From assembly GCA_948868795.1 (NCBI GenBank), contig CAQRDK010000008.1:1-46554 (forward strand): a DNA stretch of 46,554 nt, read 5' to 3'. The notes under the pieces were generated by a model, which saw only the letters and a list, made by a program, of their open reading frames with translations, did no database searches and was not told where the DNA came from. The translations under genes were made by a program, and so were the position numbers. This stretch comes from an uncultured Candidatus Saccharibacteria bacterium. Lineage in GTDB: Bacteria; Patescibacteriota; Saccharimonadia; Saccharimonadales; Saccharimonadaceae. Below, one piece after another: positions 25,590 through 33,198 of this stretch. Within the stretch, counting starts at the first letter, position 1. Each line of letters opens with the position of its first letter.

Positions 25590-25775
25590 GTTAGGGGCGG
25601 CGACGTCTGGCAGAATACCAGCAATCTGTTCGAGAATGCCGGCAACAACGGCAACTACTGGTCGTCTACTCCACACTCTAACGGCACCAACGCCTACAAC
25701 CTCAACTTCAACGGCACCAGCAACATCAATCCGTCCAACAACAATAATCGGAACGCCGGCTTCTCCGTTCGCTGC
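25590..25775 (+). pseudogene. Start-less FISUMP C-terminal fragment, Asn-codon rich (template-repeat-like)
   Basis: 62 codons aligning with the C-terminus of the 23476-24945 protein: VRGGDVW..., GNYWSSTP, YNLNFNG, GFSVRC against VRGGKVE, GYYWSSTP, YYLTFNG, GMSVRC. In-frame stops at 25512 and the lack of any usable start or SD show it is not translated alone. 18 of 62 codons are AAC/AAT, against 4 in the homologous part of the intact gene. They sit mostly where the intact protein has other residues. This adenine loading is the hallmark of DGR template repeats. Many silent third-base differences show it is not the direct template of the nearby gene. Alternative: a gene remnant. No reverse transcriptase is in the window. 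Confidence 0.55.
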
Positions 25776-25804
25776 CTTTACTCTGCCCGATCTCCCAACC
25801 TAGC

Positions 25805-25834
25805 AAAACCACCCGCTAACTTAGCGGGTGGTTT
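25805..25834. terminator. Strong bidirectional terminator
   Basis: AAACCACCCGCTAA (25806-25819) pairs with TTAGCGGGTGGTTT (25821-25834), flanked by A and T runs. It ends the plus-strand RNA and also the minus-strand gene whose stop is at 25860. Confidence 0.85.
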
Positions 25835-25859
25835 CAATTCTATCCTACTCAGAATTATC

Positions 25860-27524
25860 TTAATCAGCGCCTTCGGTATCCGGGTCAGGCTCTTCCGTTC
25901 CAGGATCCGGTTTCTCTGGTTCTGGATCTGGCGTTGGAGTCGGATCAACCGGCGCAGAGACCTTCACATTACAACTATCAGACATCCCGCCAACCGTCAC
26001 CGTAATCCGCGCCTCGCCGACGCCCACTGCTGTCACTTTTCCGTTCGCATCCACAGTCGCAACATTCGGATTACTCGATGTCCACTTCGGCGTCCCAGCA
26101 TCACCACTCGACGTCACTTTTACGGTCAAAGTTGTCGAAGCTCCAGAAGTTAGAGCTAAACTCCGGCTACTTAGTTCCACATAAGTCACATCGGCAGAAA
26201 CCGTCACCTTAAACTGCGTACTCTTCCCAGTCAGATTATCACGCAGAATCGCCGTCGTCTCGCCAGCACCTTTGCCGACACACTTCAAACGCGGACCATC
26301 TTCGACAGTGCACGTCGCAATATTTCCGTCAACGCTCACTCCAAGTTGGTACTTCGCATTGCTCGGCTTCAAAGTTAGATCAATCATCTTCGTATCGCCA
26401 ACTTTCATCGACACGTCGCCCACCGCCAAACTTTCTACATTCGGCTTCTCGGCTGGCTTATTAGACGATCCGCCCGTCGAAGAGCTACCGCTCCCGCCCG
26501 CCACCGCCGTCCATTGCGCAACTAGCGTAATATCTTCGTCAATCGGCTGCGAAAAGTCAAAATCTTCATCGCCCAGTTTCCAACCCGCGAACTCATAACT
26601 CGTCCGCGTCGGATCGACCGGCGCCGAAATTACCCCGCCTTTCTTCACCTCAATATCCTCAATCTCCGAGCCACCATCTGTATCGAAATGCACTTTCACG
26701 ACTTCCGTGCCTTCCTCGACCTGCCACTTCGCGACCAAAATTATATCTTCGTCAATCGTCATCCCCTCAAAATCAAACGGGGAACCGCCATAAATCCAGT
26801 TCTGGAACGCGAAGCCTTCCTTCGTCGGATCGCCTGGGCGCGCAATCGTCTCACCGCAAACCACTTCTTCGCTCTCGATTTTCGAACCACCGTTCGATTC
26901 AAACTGTACAACGCAACGCTCTGGCTCTTTATGCCCAGTCAAAGCAATAACCACCCCGCCAATAATCGCCACGACCAGAGCCACTCCGACCGCAATCAAC
27001 GCTGCCTTCGGCTTCGAGAAACGAGGATTCTTCTCTTCTTCCGGCTCCTCCTCTTTCTTTTCGCGCGGGCGATGCGCCTCGAATTCTTCCTCGGCCGTCG
27101 GCTCAATTTCCGTCACCTCAACCGTGCGCGGCTTCGGTTTCACCATTCCATCCATCGCCAACTTCGCCGAAGATTTCTTCGTTGCATTCTTCGCAGCGCT
27201 AGCAGTACCAGCCTTTTCTTTCTCATCAATCACCGCCGCGCCAATCGAACCTGCCGGCAAAGCCAACGCCTTCTTCTTGGCAACTGCAGTCGAAGACTTA
27301 TTAACAATCCTCTTCCCGGTCGAAGCGCCAGAAGCCTTCGCCCCGGACTTCTTCGGAGCGCTCTTCACCCCCTCAACGCTCACATTATCTTTATTCTCAA
27401 CTTTCGCCGAAACGGTCACATAATGCTCAATCGGCATTATCCGCTCGGACGTATCAATATCATTATTCGAACCGTTCTTTGTCATAGGTTCACTCGCAGT
27501 TTCATTAATTTTAATTTTGCCCAT
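25860..27524 (-). CDS. Anchored adhesin-like protein with InlB-type repeats and Ig-like domains
   Basis: 554 aa. Cytoplasmic tail (1-172) rich in Lys/Ala, then Glu; one membrane helix (173-196). Two Listeria-Bacteroides (InlB B-type) repeats follow at about 205-270 and 275-340, each ending in the ..DEDI.LVA.W pattern. Two bacterial Ig-like (BIg2-type) domains occupy about 365-525, the second with the typical WTSSNPNVATVDANGKVTAVGVGEARITV. The Pro/Asp/Glu-rich end (PTPDPEPEKPDPGTEEPDPDTE) may span the cell surface. It probably mediates attachment to the host cell or matrix; this is inferred from domain type. The start is supported by TGATATAGT 7 nt upstream (leaderless). It is anchored N-terminally, so no sortase signal is needed. 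Confidence 0.85.
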   Translation of the reverse strand: MGKIKINETASEPMTKNGSNNDIDTSERIMPIEHYVTVSAKVENKDNVSVEGVKSAPKKSGAKASGASTGKRIVNKSSTAVAKKKALALPAGSIGAAVIDEKEKAGTASAAKNATKKSSAKLAMDGMVKPKPRTVEVTEIEPTAEEEFEAHRPREKKEEEPEEEKNPRFSKPKAALIAVGVALVVAIIGGVVIALTGHKEPERCVVQFESNGGSKIESEEVVCGETIARPGDPTKEGFAFQNWIYGGSPFDFEGMTIDEDIILVAKWQVEEGTEVVKVHFDTDGGSEIEDIEVKKGGVISAPVDPTRTSYEFAGWKLGDEDFDFSQPIDEDITLVAQWTAVAGGSGSSSTGGSSNKPAEKPNVESLAVGDVSMKVGDTKMIDLTLKPSNAKYQLGVSVDGNIATCTVEDGPRLKCVGKGAGETTAILRDNLTGKSTQFKVTVSADVTYVELSSRSLALTSGASTTLTVKVTSSGDAGTPKWTSSNPNVATVDANGKVTAVGVGEARITVTVGGMSDSCNVKVSAPVDPTPTPDPEPEKPDPGTEEPDPDTEGAD

Positions 27525-27531
27525 TACCTTA

Positions 27532-27540
27532 ACTATATCA
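27532..27540 (-). promoter_or_regulatory. Extended -10 (TGATATAGT) for the leaderless adhesin-like gene
   Basis: Minus-strand TATAGT at 27532-27537, TGA in front, 7 nt before the ATG at 27524. Confidence 0.6.
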
Positions 27541-27600
27541 CACCAACCATAAAAATAAAAGTGCTAGCGCTTTATATTTTTGCCAAAACCCGCCTTTTTA

Positions 27601-27609
27601 TGTTAAAAT
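27601..27609 (+). promoter_or_regulatory. Extended -10 (TGTTAAAAT) for leaderless der
   Basis: TGT 27601-27603, TAAAAT 27604-27609, 6 nt before the der ATG; no SD. Confidence 0.6.
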
Positions 27610-27615
27610 AGAATC

Positions 27616-28941
27616 ATGCCAAAAATACCAATCGTCGCCCTCATCGGCCAGACTAATGCCGGCAAGTCCAGTCTCCTGAACCGCCTTGCCCACAAAAACA
27701 TCGCTATCGTCGCCCGCGAAGAGGGAACGACCCGCGATAACGTTATGGCTCGCATCGACGACCGTTTTCTTTTGATTGATACCGCCGGGCTGAAAGATCC
27801 TGATGACGATTTTGAAGCCGGTATCCAAGACCAAATCGCCGACGCCATCGACAGCGCCGATCTCATCCTCCTCACTCTCGACAGCTCGAAATACCCCGAT
27901 GACAAGGACAAAAACATCGCCAAATCCGCCCTCAAATCGAAAAAACCAGTCTTGCTTCTCCTAAACAAGTCCGATCTCGGCGATTCGCTCCCCGAATCTG
28001 AGTTTCTCCGCCTCGGTATTAAACCTGACGAAACTTTCCGTATCTCCGCCACCACCGGCCAGGGAATCAAAGACCTCAAATCCGCCATCTATCAAAATCT
28101 TCCCAAAACCTCGCCAAACCGCGCCGATGACAATCGCCTAAAAATCGCCCTCATCGGCCGCCCGAATGTTGGCAAGTCCAGCCTCTTCAACACTCTCGGT
28201 CAGAAACAGCAAGCTCTCGTCAGCTCGCGCCAGGGAACGACCCGCGACGTCAACCGTGTCGAAGTCCGTTTTCACAATCGCACCCTTGAAATCCTCGACA
28301 CTGCCGGCCTCCGCAAACCAGGCAAACGCGAAGTTGGTATCGAAAAGTTCTCCGCCCTCCGCACCCTCGCCGCTATCGAAGAGGCCGATGTCTGCGCCCT
28401 CCTCGTCGACGCGACCGAGCCCCATTCCAAACTCGACCAGTCTCTCGCTGGCCAAATCGTCGACGCCGGCAAGGGAATTATTGTCGTCCTGACGAAGGCC
28501 GACCTCGTCGATGACACCGACCACATCCTCGACGAACTTGAACGCGATTTCAACTTCCTGCCTTACGCCCCCGTCCTCATCACCAGCTCCGAAACCGGCC
28601 AAAACGTCACCAAACTCTTCGAACTCGCAACCGAAATCGACGAAACTCGTCACCTCGAGCTAAAAACCTCCGAACTCAACAAAATCTTAAGCGAGGCTAT
28701 CGTCGAGCATATCCCCGCCGGCCTCAAAAACACTCGCCCGAAACTCAAATACATCGTCCAGACCGACACCTGCCCGCCTTGGTTCGTCGTCCACGGCCGT
28801 GACCTCGGTCTGCTCCATTGGTCTTATAAACGCTTCCTCGAGCGCAAAATCCGCGAAAAATACCCCTTCGTCGGCACCCCTATCATGTTCAGTTTCCGCA
28901 ACGACCAAGAACCCCGCTCCCGCGATAAAAAAGAACAATAA
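27616..28941 (+). CDS. der: Ribosome-assembly GTPase Der (EngA)
   Basis: 441 aa with two GTPase domains in tandem, the defining feature of Der, which matures the 50S ribosomal subunit. First G1 motif GQTNAGKS (11-18), a variant of the usual GRPNVGKS. Second G1 motif GRPNVGKS (about 181-188). Each domain keeps its G3 region (DTAGLKD and DTAGLRK) and G4 region (NKSD and TKAD), then a C-terminal KH-like domain (about 345-430). Length is normal. The ATG is fixed by the leaderless -10 box. A GCTAGCC/GGCTAGC hairpin (28984-29008) follows, without a T-run. Confidence 0.96.
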   Translation: MPKIPIVALIGQTNAGKSSLLNRLAHKNIAIVAREEGTTRDNVMARIDDRFLLIDTAGLKDPDDDFEAGIQDQIADAIDSADLILLTLDSSKYPDDKDKNIAKSALKSKKPVLLLLNKSDLGDSLPESEFLRLGIKPDETFRISATTGQGIKDLKSAIYQNLPKTSPNRADDNRLKIALIGRPNVGKSSLFNTLGQKQQALVSSRQGTTRDVNRVEVRFHNRTLEILDTAGLRKPGKREVGIEKFSALRTLAAIEEADVCALLVDATEPHSKLDQSLAGQIVDAGKGIIVVLTKADLVDDTDHILDELERDFNFLPYAPVLITSSETGQNVTKLFELATEIDETRHLELKTSELNKILSEAIVEHIPAGLKNTRPKLKYIVQTDTCPPWFVVHGRDLGLLHWSYKRFLERKIREKYPFVGTPIMFSFRNDQEPRSRDKKEQ

Positions 28942-29018
28942 TCCCCTCAAAACAAAACCGCCAAAACTCACCGCACTCCCAGCGCTAGCCGCTTACGCTT
29001 GGGCTAGCCTCCACTTCT

Positions 29019-29027
29019 TGCTATAAT
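29019..29027 (+). promoter_or_regulatory. Extended -10 (TGCTATAAT) of the PhoH-like gene
   Basis: TATAAT at 29022-29027 preceded by TGC. Unlike most, it drives an mRNA with a ~60-nt leader and a strong AAGGAGG site (29081-29087). Confidence 0.65.
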
Positions 29028-29094
29028 AGTCTTGAGGTAAATTTTTTGCACTGCCTCACGCACGCCCTTTCAAATCAGAAAAGGAGGCTTTTCC

Positions 29095-30567
29095 ATGGCA
29101 ACATCCGCCGTAGCATCGTTGGATTTCTTGCTTCGCTACCCCAACGCTCTGCTCGCCGAACCCGACACTCCGAAACCCTGCGACCAGCTCTATGTCCCGC
29201 TGAGCTATATCCAGTATCTCTCCGCGCTTCCGCGCGAAACCTATGCTGGACTCCCCGGCCGGTCACCCCTGCTTCGCAACTTCGCATACATTCTGGAGCA
29301 GATAGACTACAATTCCGACAACCCCTATACCGGGCCGAACGGTCTCTGCGTTCATCTTTGGCAGTCACATAACGCCGAAACCCCGCTCCCGGCCGACACA
29401 CAGTTCGCGCCTGACCCTATCCAATACGCCATCACCGCCGCGCAGCAGCTTCGCGTCGAACATTCCGACATTCTCATCCTGACCTACGACCCCAGTCTCA
29501 TCGCCCTGGCAGCGTTAAACAAAATTCCTACGGTCCAGCCTGGCGCCGCGACCTATCCTGGTCGCCGTCGCATTACCCTCACCCCCGACGCTCTCGACTA
29601 CCTCGTTACCGCTGGCAACCAGCCAGTCGCTCTGGCGGCCTGGCAGCAGCAAATCGACCCCAGCGCCCCGCTCCACCCCAACGAGTTTATCGAAATAAGC
29701 AACTCCCCCCCAGTTGGCAATTTTTCGCCCTCTCCCGAGACCGAAATTTCTGCCTCAGCCAAGGACTCTGCCGACGGTCACGCCGAAGAAGCGCCGCCTG
29801 AGCCTTTCGCAGCTTTTCGCCGCTTCGATGCAGGATCCGGCGCCGTCATCCCCCTGAAATACCAGACCTTCTCCTATAATAAATGCGCCGACATCCACCC
29901 CCGCTCCGCCGGCCAGCGCTTCCTCCTGGAAGCCTTGCTCGCGCCCGCCGACGAAATCCCCATTGTCATCGTCCAGGGCGAATTCGGCACCGGCAAGACC
30001 TTCCTCAGTATCGCCGCCGGCTACGACGGCGTCAAGACGAAGCGTTACAGTTCCATCGTCGTTTGTCCGCGCGACTCGCGCCTCGGTGACGACATTGGCG
30101 CTCTCCCCGGCGATAGTGAAGACAAAACCCGCGTCAAAGCCCTCGGATTCACCGACAACCTCTATCAGGTCATCAAAATCGTTGAGCAAATCCCCGTCAC
30201 CCCGAAAGCCCACTCCACCGCCAAAGGCAAAATGGAAGAGTTCATTCGCGATGCTGTCGAGTTTGTTCCGCTGGTTGAGATGGGCGGCCGCAGCCTCTCT
30301 GAACGATTCGTTATCTACGACGAAGTTCAGGACATGACGCCCACTCAAGCCCGCGCCCTCGTCACCCGCCTCGGTGACCGCTCCAAGATGGTCATTATGG
30401 GTGACCTCTCCCAGATCAACAATCCCCACCTCTCCCGCACCAACAACGGTCTGTATTATCTGCTCAACCATCTCGCCGGTAAAACTCCCGGCGTCGCTGT
30501 CGTCAACCTGGAAACCGACGAAATCGTCCGCCACCCGCTCTTGCGCGAAATCGCCTCCTATCTGTAA
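29095..30567 (+). CDS. PhoH-type ATPase with degenerate N-terminal domain
   Basis: 490 aa. The C-terminal half is a PhoH-type P-loop ATPase: Walker A GEFGTGKT (about 294-301), Walker B FVIYDEVQDM (about 404-413), and GDLSQIN / LETDEIVRHPLL motifs typical of PhoH and related RNA helicases. The N-terminal half (1-180) looks like a PIN-type fold with lost acids (DILILTYDPSLIALAALNKIPT resembles a PIN end), as in PIN-PhoH (PhoH2) RNases, but nuclease activity is not supported. A Pro/Ser/Glu-rich linker joins the halves. Likely acts on RNA in the cytoplasm. Codon choice (CTG, GAG) is closer to the 22.4-kb and 38-kb genes than to its neighbours. Confidence 0.85.
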   Translation: MATSAVASLDFLLRYPNALLAEPDTPKPCDQLYVPLSYIQYLSALPRETYAGLPGRSPLLRNFAYILEQIDYNSDNPYTGPNGLCVHLWQSHNAETPLPADTQFAPDPIQYAITAAQQLRVEHSDILILTYDPSLIALAALNKIPTVQPGAATYPGRRRITLTPDALDYLVTAGNQPVALAAWQQQIDPSAPLHPNEFIEISNSPPVGNFSPSPETEISASAKDSADGHAEEAPPEPFAAFRRFDAGSGAVIPLKYQTFSYNKCADIHPRSAGQRFLLEALLAPADEIPIVIVQGEFGTGKTFLSIAAGYDGVKTKRYSSIVVCPRDSRLGDDIGALPGDSEDKTRVKALGFTDNLYQVIKIVEQIPVTPKAHSTAKGKMEEFIRDAVEFVPLVEMGGRSLSERFVIYDEVQDMTPTQARALVTRLGDRSKMVIMGDLSQINNPHLSRTNNGLYYLLNHLAGKTPGVAVVNLETDEIVRHPLLREIASYL

Positions 30568-30608
30568 AAAATACCAACGCAAACCTGCGTTAGCACCAAA
30601 AATGTCCT

Positions 30609-30622
30609 CTCCCGCTCGGGAG
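30609..30622 (-). terminator. Hairpin terminator of dus
   Basis: CTCCCG (30609-30614) pairs with CGGGAG (30617-30622); on the minus strand ATTTTT follows 6 nt later. A second small hairpin, AACGCA/TGCGTT (30576-30591), lies closer to the PhoH stop. Confidence 0.5.
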
Positions 30623-30635
30623 GGGCCATTCACAT

Positions 30636-31661
30636 TTAATGTCCCGCCTCAGTCAGCACCGCTCTCACTTCCTCCGTCGTCTTGCACTCCATTAACCTGG
30701 CTCGTAGCTCCGCCGCCCCCGGAAATCCCGCTACATAAATCTTAAAATAATGTTTTAGTGGTTCGAACGGCAACCCGCGAACTTTTCCGTCCATTTTCAG
30801 CGCAAACGCCGGATCTTCCCGCATCTTCTCCGACGTCTCTGCCAGCCGCTTCATATCTTGCGCATCGAATAAATCCAAATGTAGCCGAAACAACCCAAAA
30901 AGCTCTTCCACGGTCGGCTCATGTTCCGTAAAACAATACGGATTCTCAAACACGCCCCGCCCAATCATATATCCATTCACCTCAGGATATTGCGCCGCCA
31001 ACTCTCGACATTGCCTAAGATCCTTAATATCTCCATTAATCACCAGCCGCGTTTCTGGCGCCACAGAGTCCCTAAGCCGCACAATCTCCGGAATCAACTC
31101 AAAATGCGCCGGAACCTTCGACATTTCTTTTCGCGTCCGCAGATGCACCGTCAACGCCGCCGGCTTCTCCCGAAGCAACACCGGCAACCACTCCCGGAAC
31201 TCTTCCACATAAGTATATCCCAGCCGCGTTTTCACCGACACCGGTAGTTCCGTCGCCGCTCGCGCTTGCCGCAAACACTCCACCGCCAGCTCCGGCGTTC
31301 GAATCATCGCCGCCCCGCCCCCAGCCGCGTTCACATGCCGGTCCGGACACCCCATATTTATATCTAGCCCCGCAAAACCCAACCCCTCCAGCGCCCCTGC
31401 CAACTCCGCAAAATGCTCCGGATTCTTACCCCAAATCTGCGCGATAATCGGCGCGTCCGTCGGCGCCACCTCTAGCCGCTCCAGCGCATTCTCGCGTCCC
31501 TTTTCCGACGCAAAGCTCGAAACATTCGTAAACTCCGTAAAAAACAAATCTGGCCGCCCCGCCTTCGCCACCACCTGCCGAAAAACCACGTCCGTCACCC
31601 CCTCCATCGGCGCCAAAATCGTAAACCCTTGCGGCAACTCCGCCCAAATATTCTTACTCAT
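30636..31661 (-). CDS. dus: tRNA-dihydrouridine synthase
   Basis: 341 aa from the ATG at 31661. An in-frame TTG nine bases earlier would lie only 2 nt behind the -10 box. Flavin-dependent enzyme that reduces uridine to dihydrouridine in tRNA D-loops. FMN-barrel start LAPMEGVTD (about 16-24), active cysteine in NMGCPDRHV (about 105), AAGGGAAM and the C-terminal helical tRNA-binding region are visible. The closest bacterial class is DusB-like. Monocistronic and leaderless, next to lepB on the same strand but with its own promoter. Confidence 0.95.
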   Translation of the reverse strand: MSKNIWAELPQGFTILAPMEGVTDVVFRQVVAKAGRPDLFFTEFTNVSSFASEKGRENALERLEVAPTDAPIIAQIWGKNPEHFAELAGALEGLGFAGLDINMGCPDRHVNAAGGGAAMIRTPELAVECLRQARAATELPVSVKTRLGYTYVEEFREWLPVLLREKPAALTVHLRTRKEMSKVPAHFELIPEIVRLRDSVAPETRLVINGDIKDLRQCRELAAQYPEVNGYMIGRGVFENPYCFTEHEPTVEELFGLFRLHLDLFDAQDMKRLAETSEKMREDPAFALKMDGKVRGLPFEPLKHYFKIYVAGFPGAAELRARLMECKTTEEVRAVLTEAGH

Positions 31662-31669
31662 TGCCAACA

Positions 31670-31678
31670 ATTATAACA
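31670..31678 (-). promoter_or_regulatory. Extended -10 (TGTTATAAT) for leaderless dus
   Basis: Minus-strand TATAAT at 31670-31675 with TGT in front, 8 nt before the ATG at 31661. It overlaps the 3' end region of lepB (stop at 31684). Confidence 0.65.
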
Positions 31679-31683
31679 CAAAT

Positions 31684-32340
31684 CTATAAGAACCGGAAAT
31701 CCGAAAGCGGGTACACCCGCATCACCGCCGGCCCAATCAACCGACAATAGGGGATCGTCCCCAGTCCAGAGCGCGAGTCGAAAGAATGCGAACCTTCGCG
31801 ATTATCACCCGCCACGAACAATTCGCCCTGCGGCACAACCATATCCACCTCGCCCGACGTATATTCCTTCGGGCCATTATTTTCATCCACCCGCGTATCA
31901 TCATCCGGCGAAAACCCGTCCGGATGTTCATCATTATAAACCGTCAAAATCCCATCCTTCACCGTCACCCGCTCGCCAGGGAACGCAATCACCCGCTTAA
32001 TAATATACTGGTCAGTCCTCCCTGCCGGCGCCCCACAAGTCAACGGTCCGCTCGGATCGCCATTCGCAAACACAATAATCTGCCCTCGTTTCGGCACATA
32101 TTCCTTTCCGAGAAAATGCGCCCATGAAACCGTCAGCCGGTTCACAATCACCCGGTCGTCATTCTGCAAAGTATTCTCCATACTCGACCCGACCACGCTA
32201 TACGACCGAAAGACAAACGCATTCAAGAGTATCGTCCCCACTACTACACAAACCACGAAGAGCAGTAAACTCAACAAATCTTTCAATAGCGGATGTTTTT
32301 TGAAAAAGTTTGGTTTCTGTTGCAAAGACGCTTGTTCCAT
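31684..32340 (-). CDS. lepB: Signal peptidase I
   Basis: 218 aa. One N-terminal membrane helix (about 22-42) followed by the serine/lysine protease domain: S53 in GSSMENTL and K115 in IIKRVIAFPGE. The GDNREGSHSFDSR box is near the C-terminus. It removes signal peptides from exported proteins such as the FISUMP protein in this window. The start is supported by a leaderless -10 box 6 nt upstream. Single-helix anchoring is the Gram-positive style. Confidence 0.96.
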   Translation of the reverse strand: MEQASLQQKPNFFKKHPLLKDLLSLLLFVVCVVVGTILLNAFVFRSYSVVGSSMENTLQNDDRVIVNRLTVSWAHFLGKEYVPKRGQIIVFANGDPSGPLTCGAPAGRTDQYIIKRVIAFPGERVTVKDGILTVYNDEHPDGFSPDDDTRVDENNGPKEYTSGEVDMVVPQGELFVAGDNREGSHSFDSRSGLGTIPYCRLIGPAVMRVYPLSDFRFL

Positions 32341-32346
32341 TACCCA

Positions 32347-32355
32347 AGTATATCA
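32347..32355 (-). promoter_or_regulatory. Extended -10 (TGATATACT) for leaderless lepB
   Basis: Minus-strand TATACT at 32347-32352 with TGA in front, 6 nt before the lepB ATG. Back to back with the plus-strand box at 32382-32390, leaving a 58-bp divergent promoter region. Confidence 0.65.
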
Positions 32356-32381
32356 TAAAAACTATGCTTTTTCATATTTTT

Positions 32382-32390
32382 TGCTATAAT
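32382..32390 (+). promoter_or_regulatory. Extended -10 (TGCTATAAT) for a leaderless membrane-protein gene
   Basis: TGC 32382-32384, TATAAT 32385-32390, 8 nt before the ATG at 32399; no SD. Confidence 0.68.
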
Positions 32391-32398
32391 AAGTCCAT

Positions 32399-33181
32399 AT
32401 GGCCGATTATATTTTTATTCGCAAAAGCCGAAACGCCATCAGTTCATTGATGCATGTTATCTTGAACTTGTTGCTCGCCGTCGTCTCAATCGGCGCAACC
32501 GTCGTCACCGGCAGCTACCTCATTGGCCTTGTCCTCATCGTCGTTTCGAAATGGCGCGTCTTCGCCGTCAACCACCGCTATTGGCTACTCAACCTCCGCT
32601 CCAGTCTAGTCGACTTCATCGTCGGCGTCAGCTTCGTTCTTCTCGCCTACGCCGCCGGCACCACCTTCCTCCCGGTCCACTTCGTCCTCATGATTAGCTA
32701 TGCCGTCTGGCTCATTTTCATCAAACCCCGTTCTTCCTCGCGTTTCGCCGTCATCCAAGCCCTCATCGCCGTCCTCCTCGGCACGACGACCGCTACCATC
32801 TTCGCCGCCATTTCCGATTCAATCGTCCTCGTTGCATCCGAATTTCTTATCGGTTTCGCCGCCTCGAACCACGTCCTCGTCCAAAGCAACGAAGAGAATC
32901 CGACTTATATCTCCCTCGTTGTAGGCCTCATTTTCGCCGAAATCGCTTGGCTCTCCAACTCTTGGCTCATTATCTACACTTTCGGCTCTAGTGGCCTCTG
33001 CCTCTCTCAACTCGCCATTATTCTTACTGTTCTTTCTTACGCTTATTTCCAAATTTACAACGAATCCGTCACCCACGACGGCAAAATCAAATTCGGCAAT
33101 GTCGCTGTTCCGATCATCTTTAGTCTTGTCGTCGTTGCTGTTTTAATCATCAGCTTCAGCCAACCACGTTTCAATATTTAA
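32399..33181 (+). CDS. Polytopic membrane protein of unknown function
   Basis: 260 aa with about seven hydrophobic segments (near 18-50, 66-82, 88-107, 115-140, 170-205, 208-222, 236-255) and short loops. I do not recognise the family. The first ~15 residues are polar and basic. It is divergent from lepB and 17 nt upstream of htrA, which has its own AGGAG site; the two may be one operon, so a role in membrane or export quality control is possible but unproven. Confidence 0.75.
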   Translation: MADYIFIRKSRNAISSLMHVILNLLLAVVSIGATVVTGSYLIGLVLIVVSKWRVFAVNHRYWLLNLRSSLVDFIVGVSFVLLAYAAGTTFLPVHFVLMISYAVWLIFIKPRSSSRFAVIQALIAVLLGTTTATIFAAISDSIVLVASEFLIGFAASNHVLVQSNEENPTYISLVVGLIFAEIAWLSNSWLIIYTFGSSGLCLSQLAIILTVLSYAYFQIYNESVTHDGKIKFGNVAVPIIFSLVVVAVLIISFSQPRFNI

Positions 33182-33198
33182 TTTAGGAGAAAATATAG

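Noticed and set aside
23476..25775. FISUMP gene as the direct DGR target of the 25.6-kb template-like fragment
   Set aside because: Aligned codons differ at many non-adenine third positions (for example GGT/GGC, TCT/TCG, CGT/CGC), which adenine-specific mutagenesis cannot produce. They are paralogous, not a template-variable pair.
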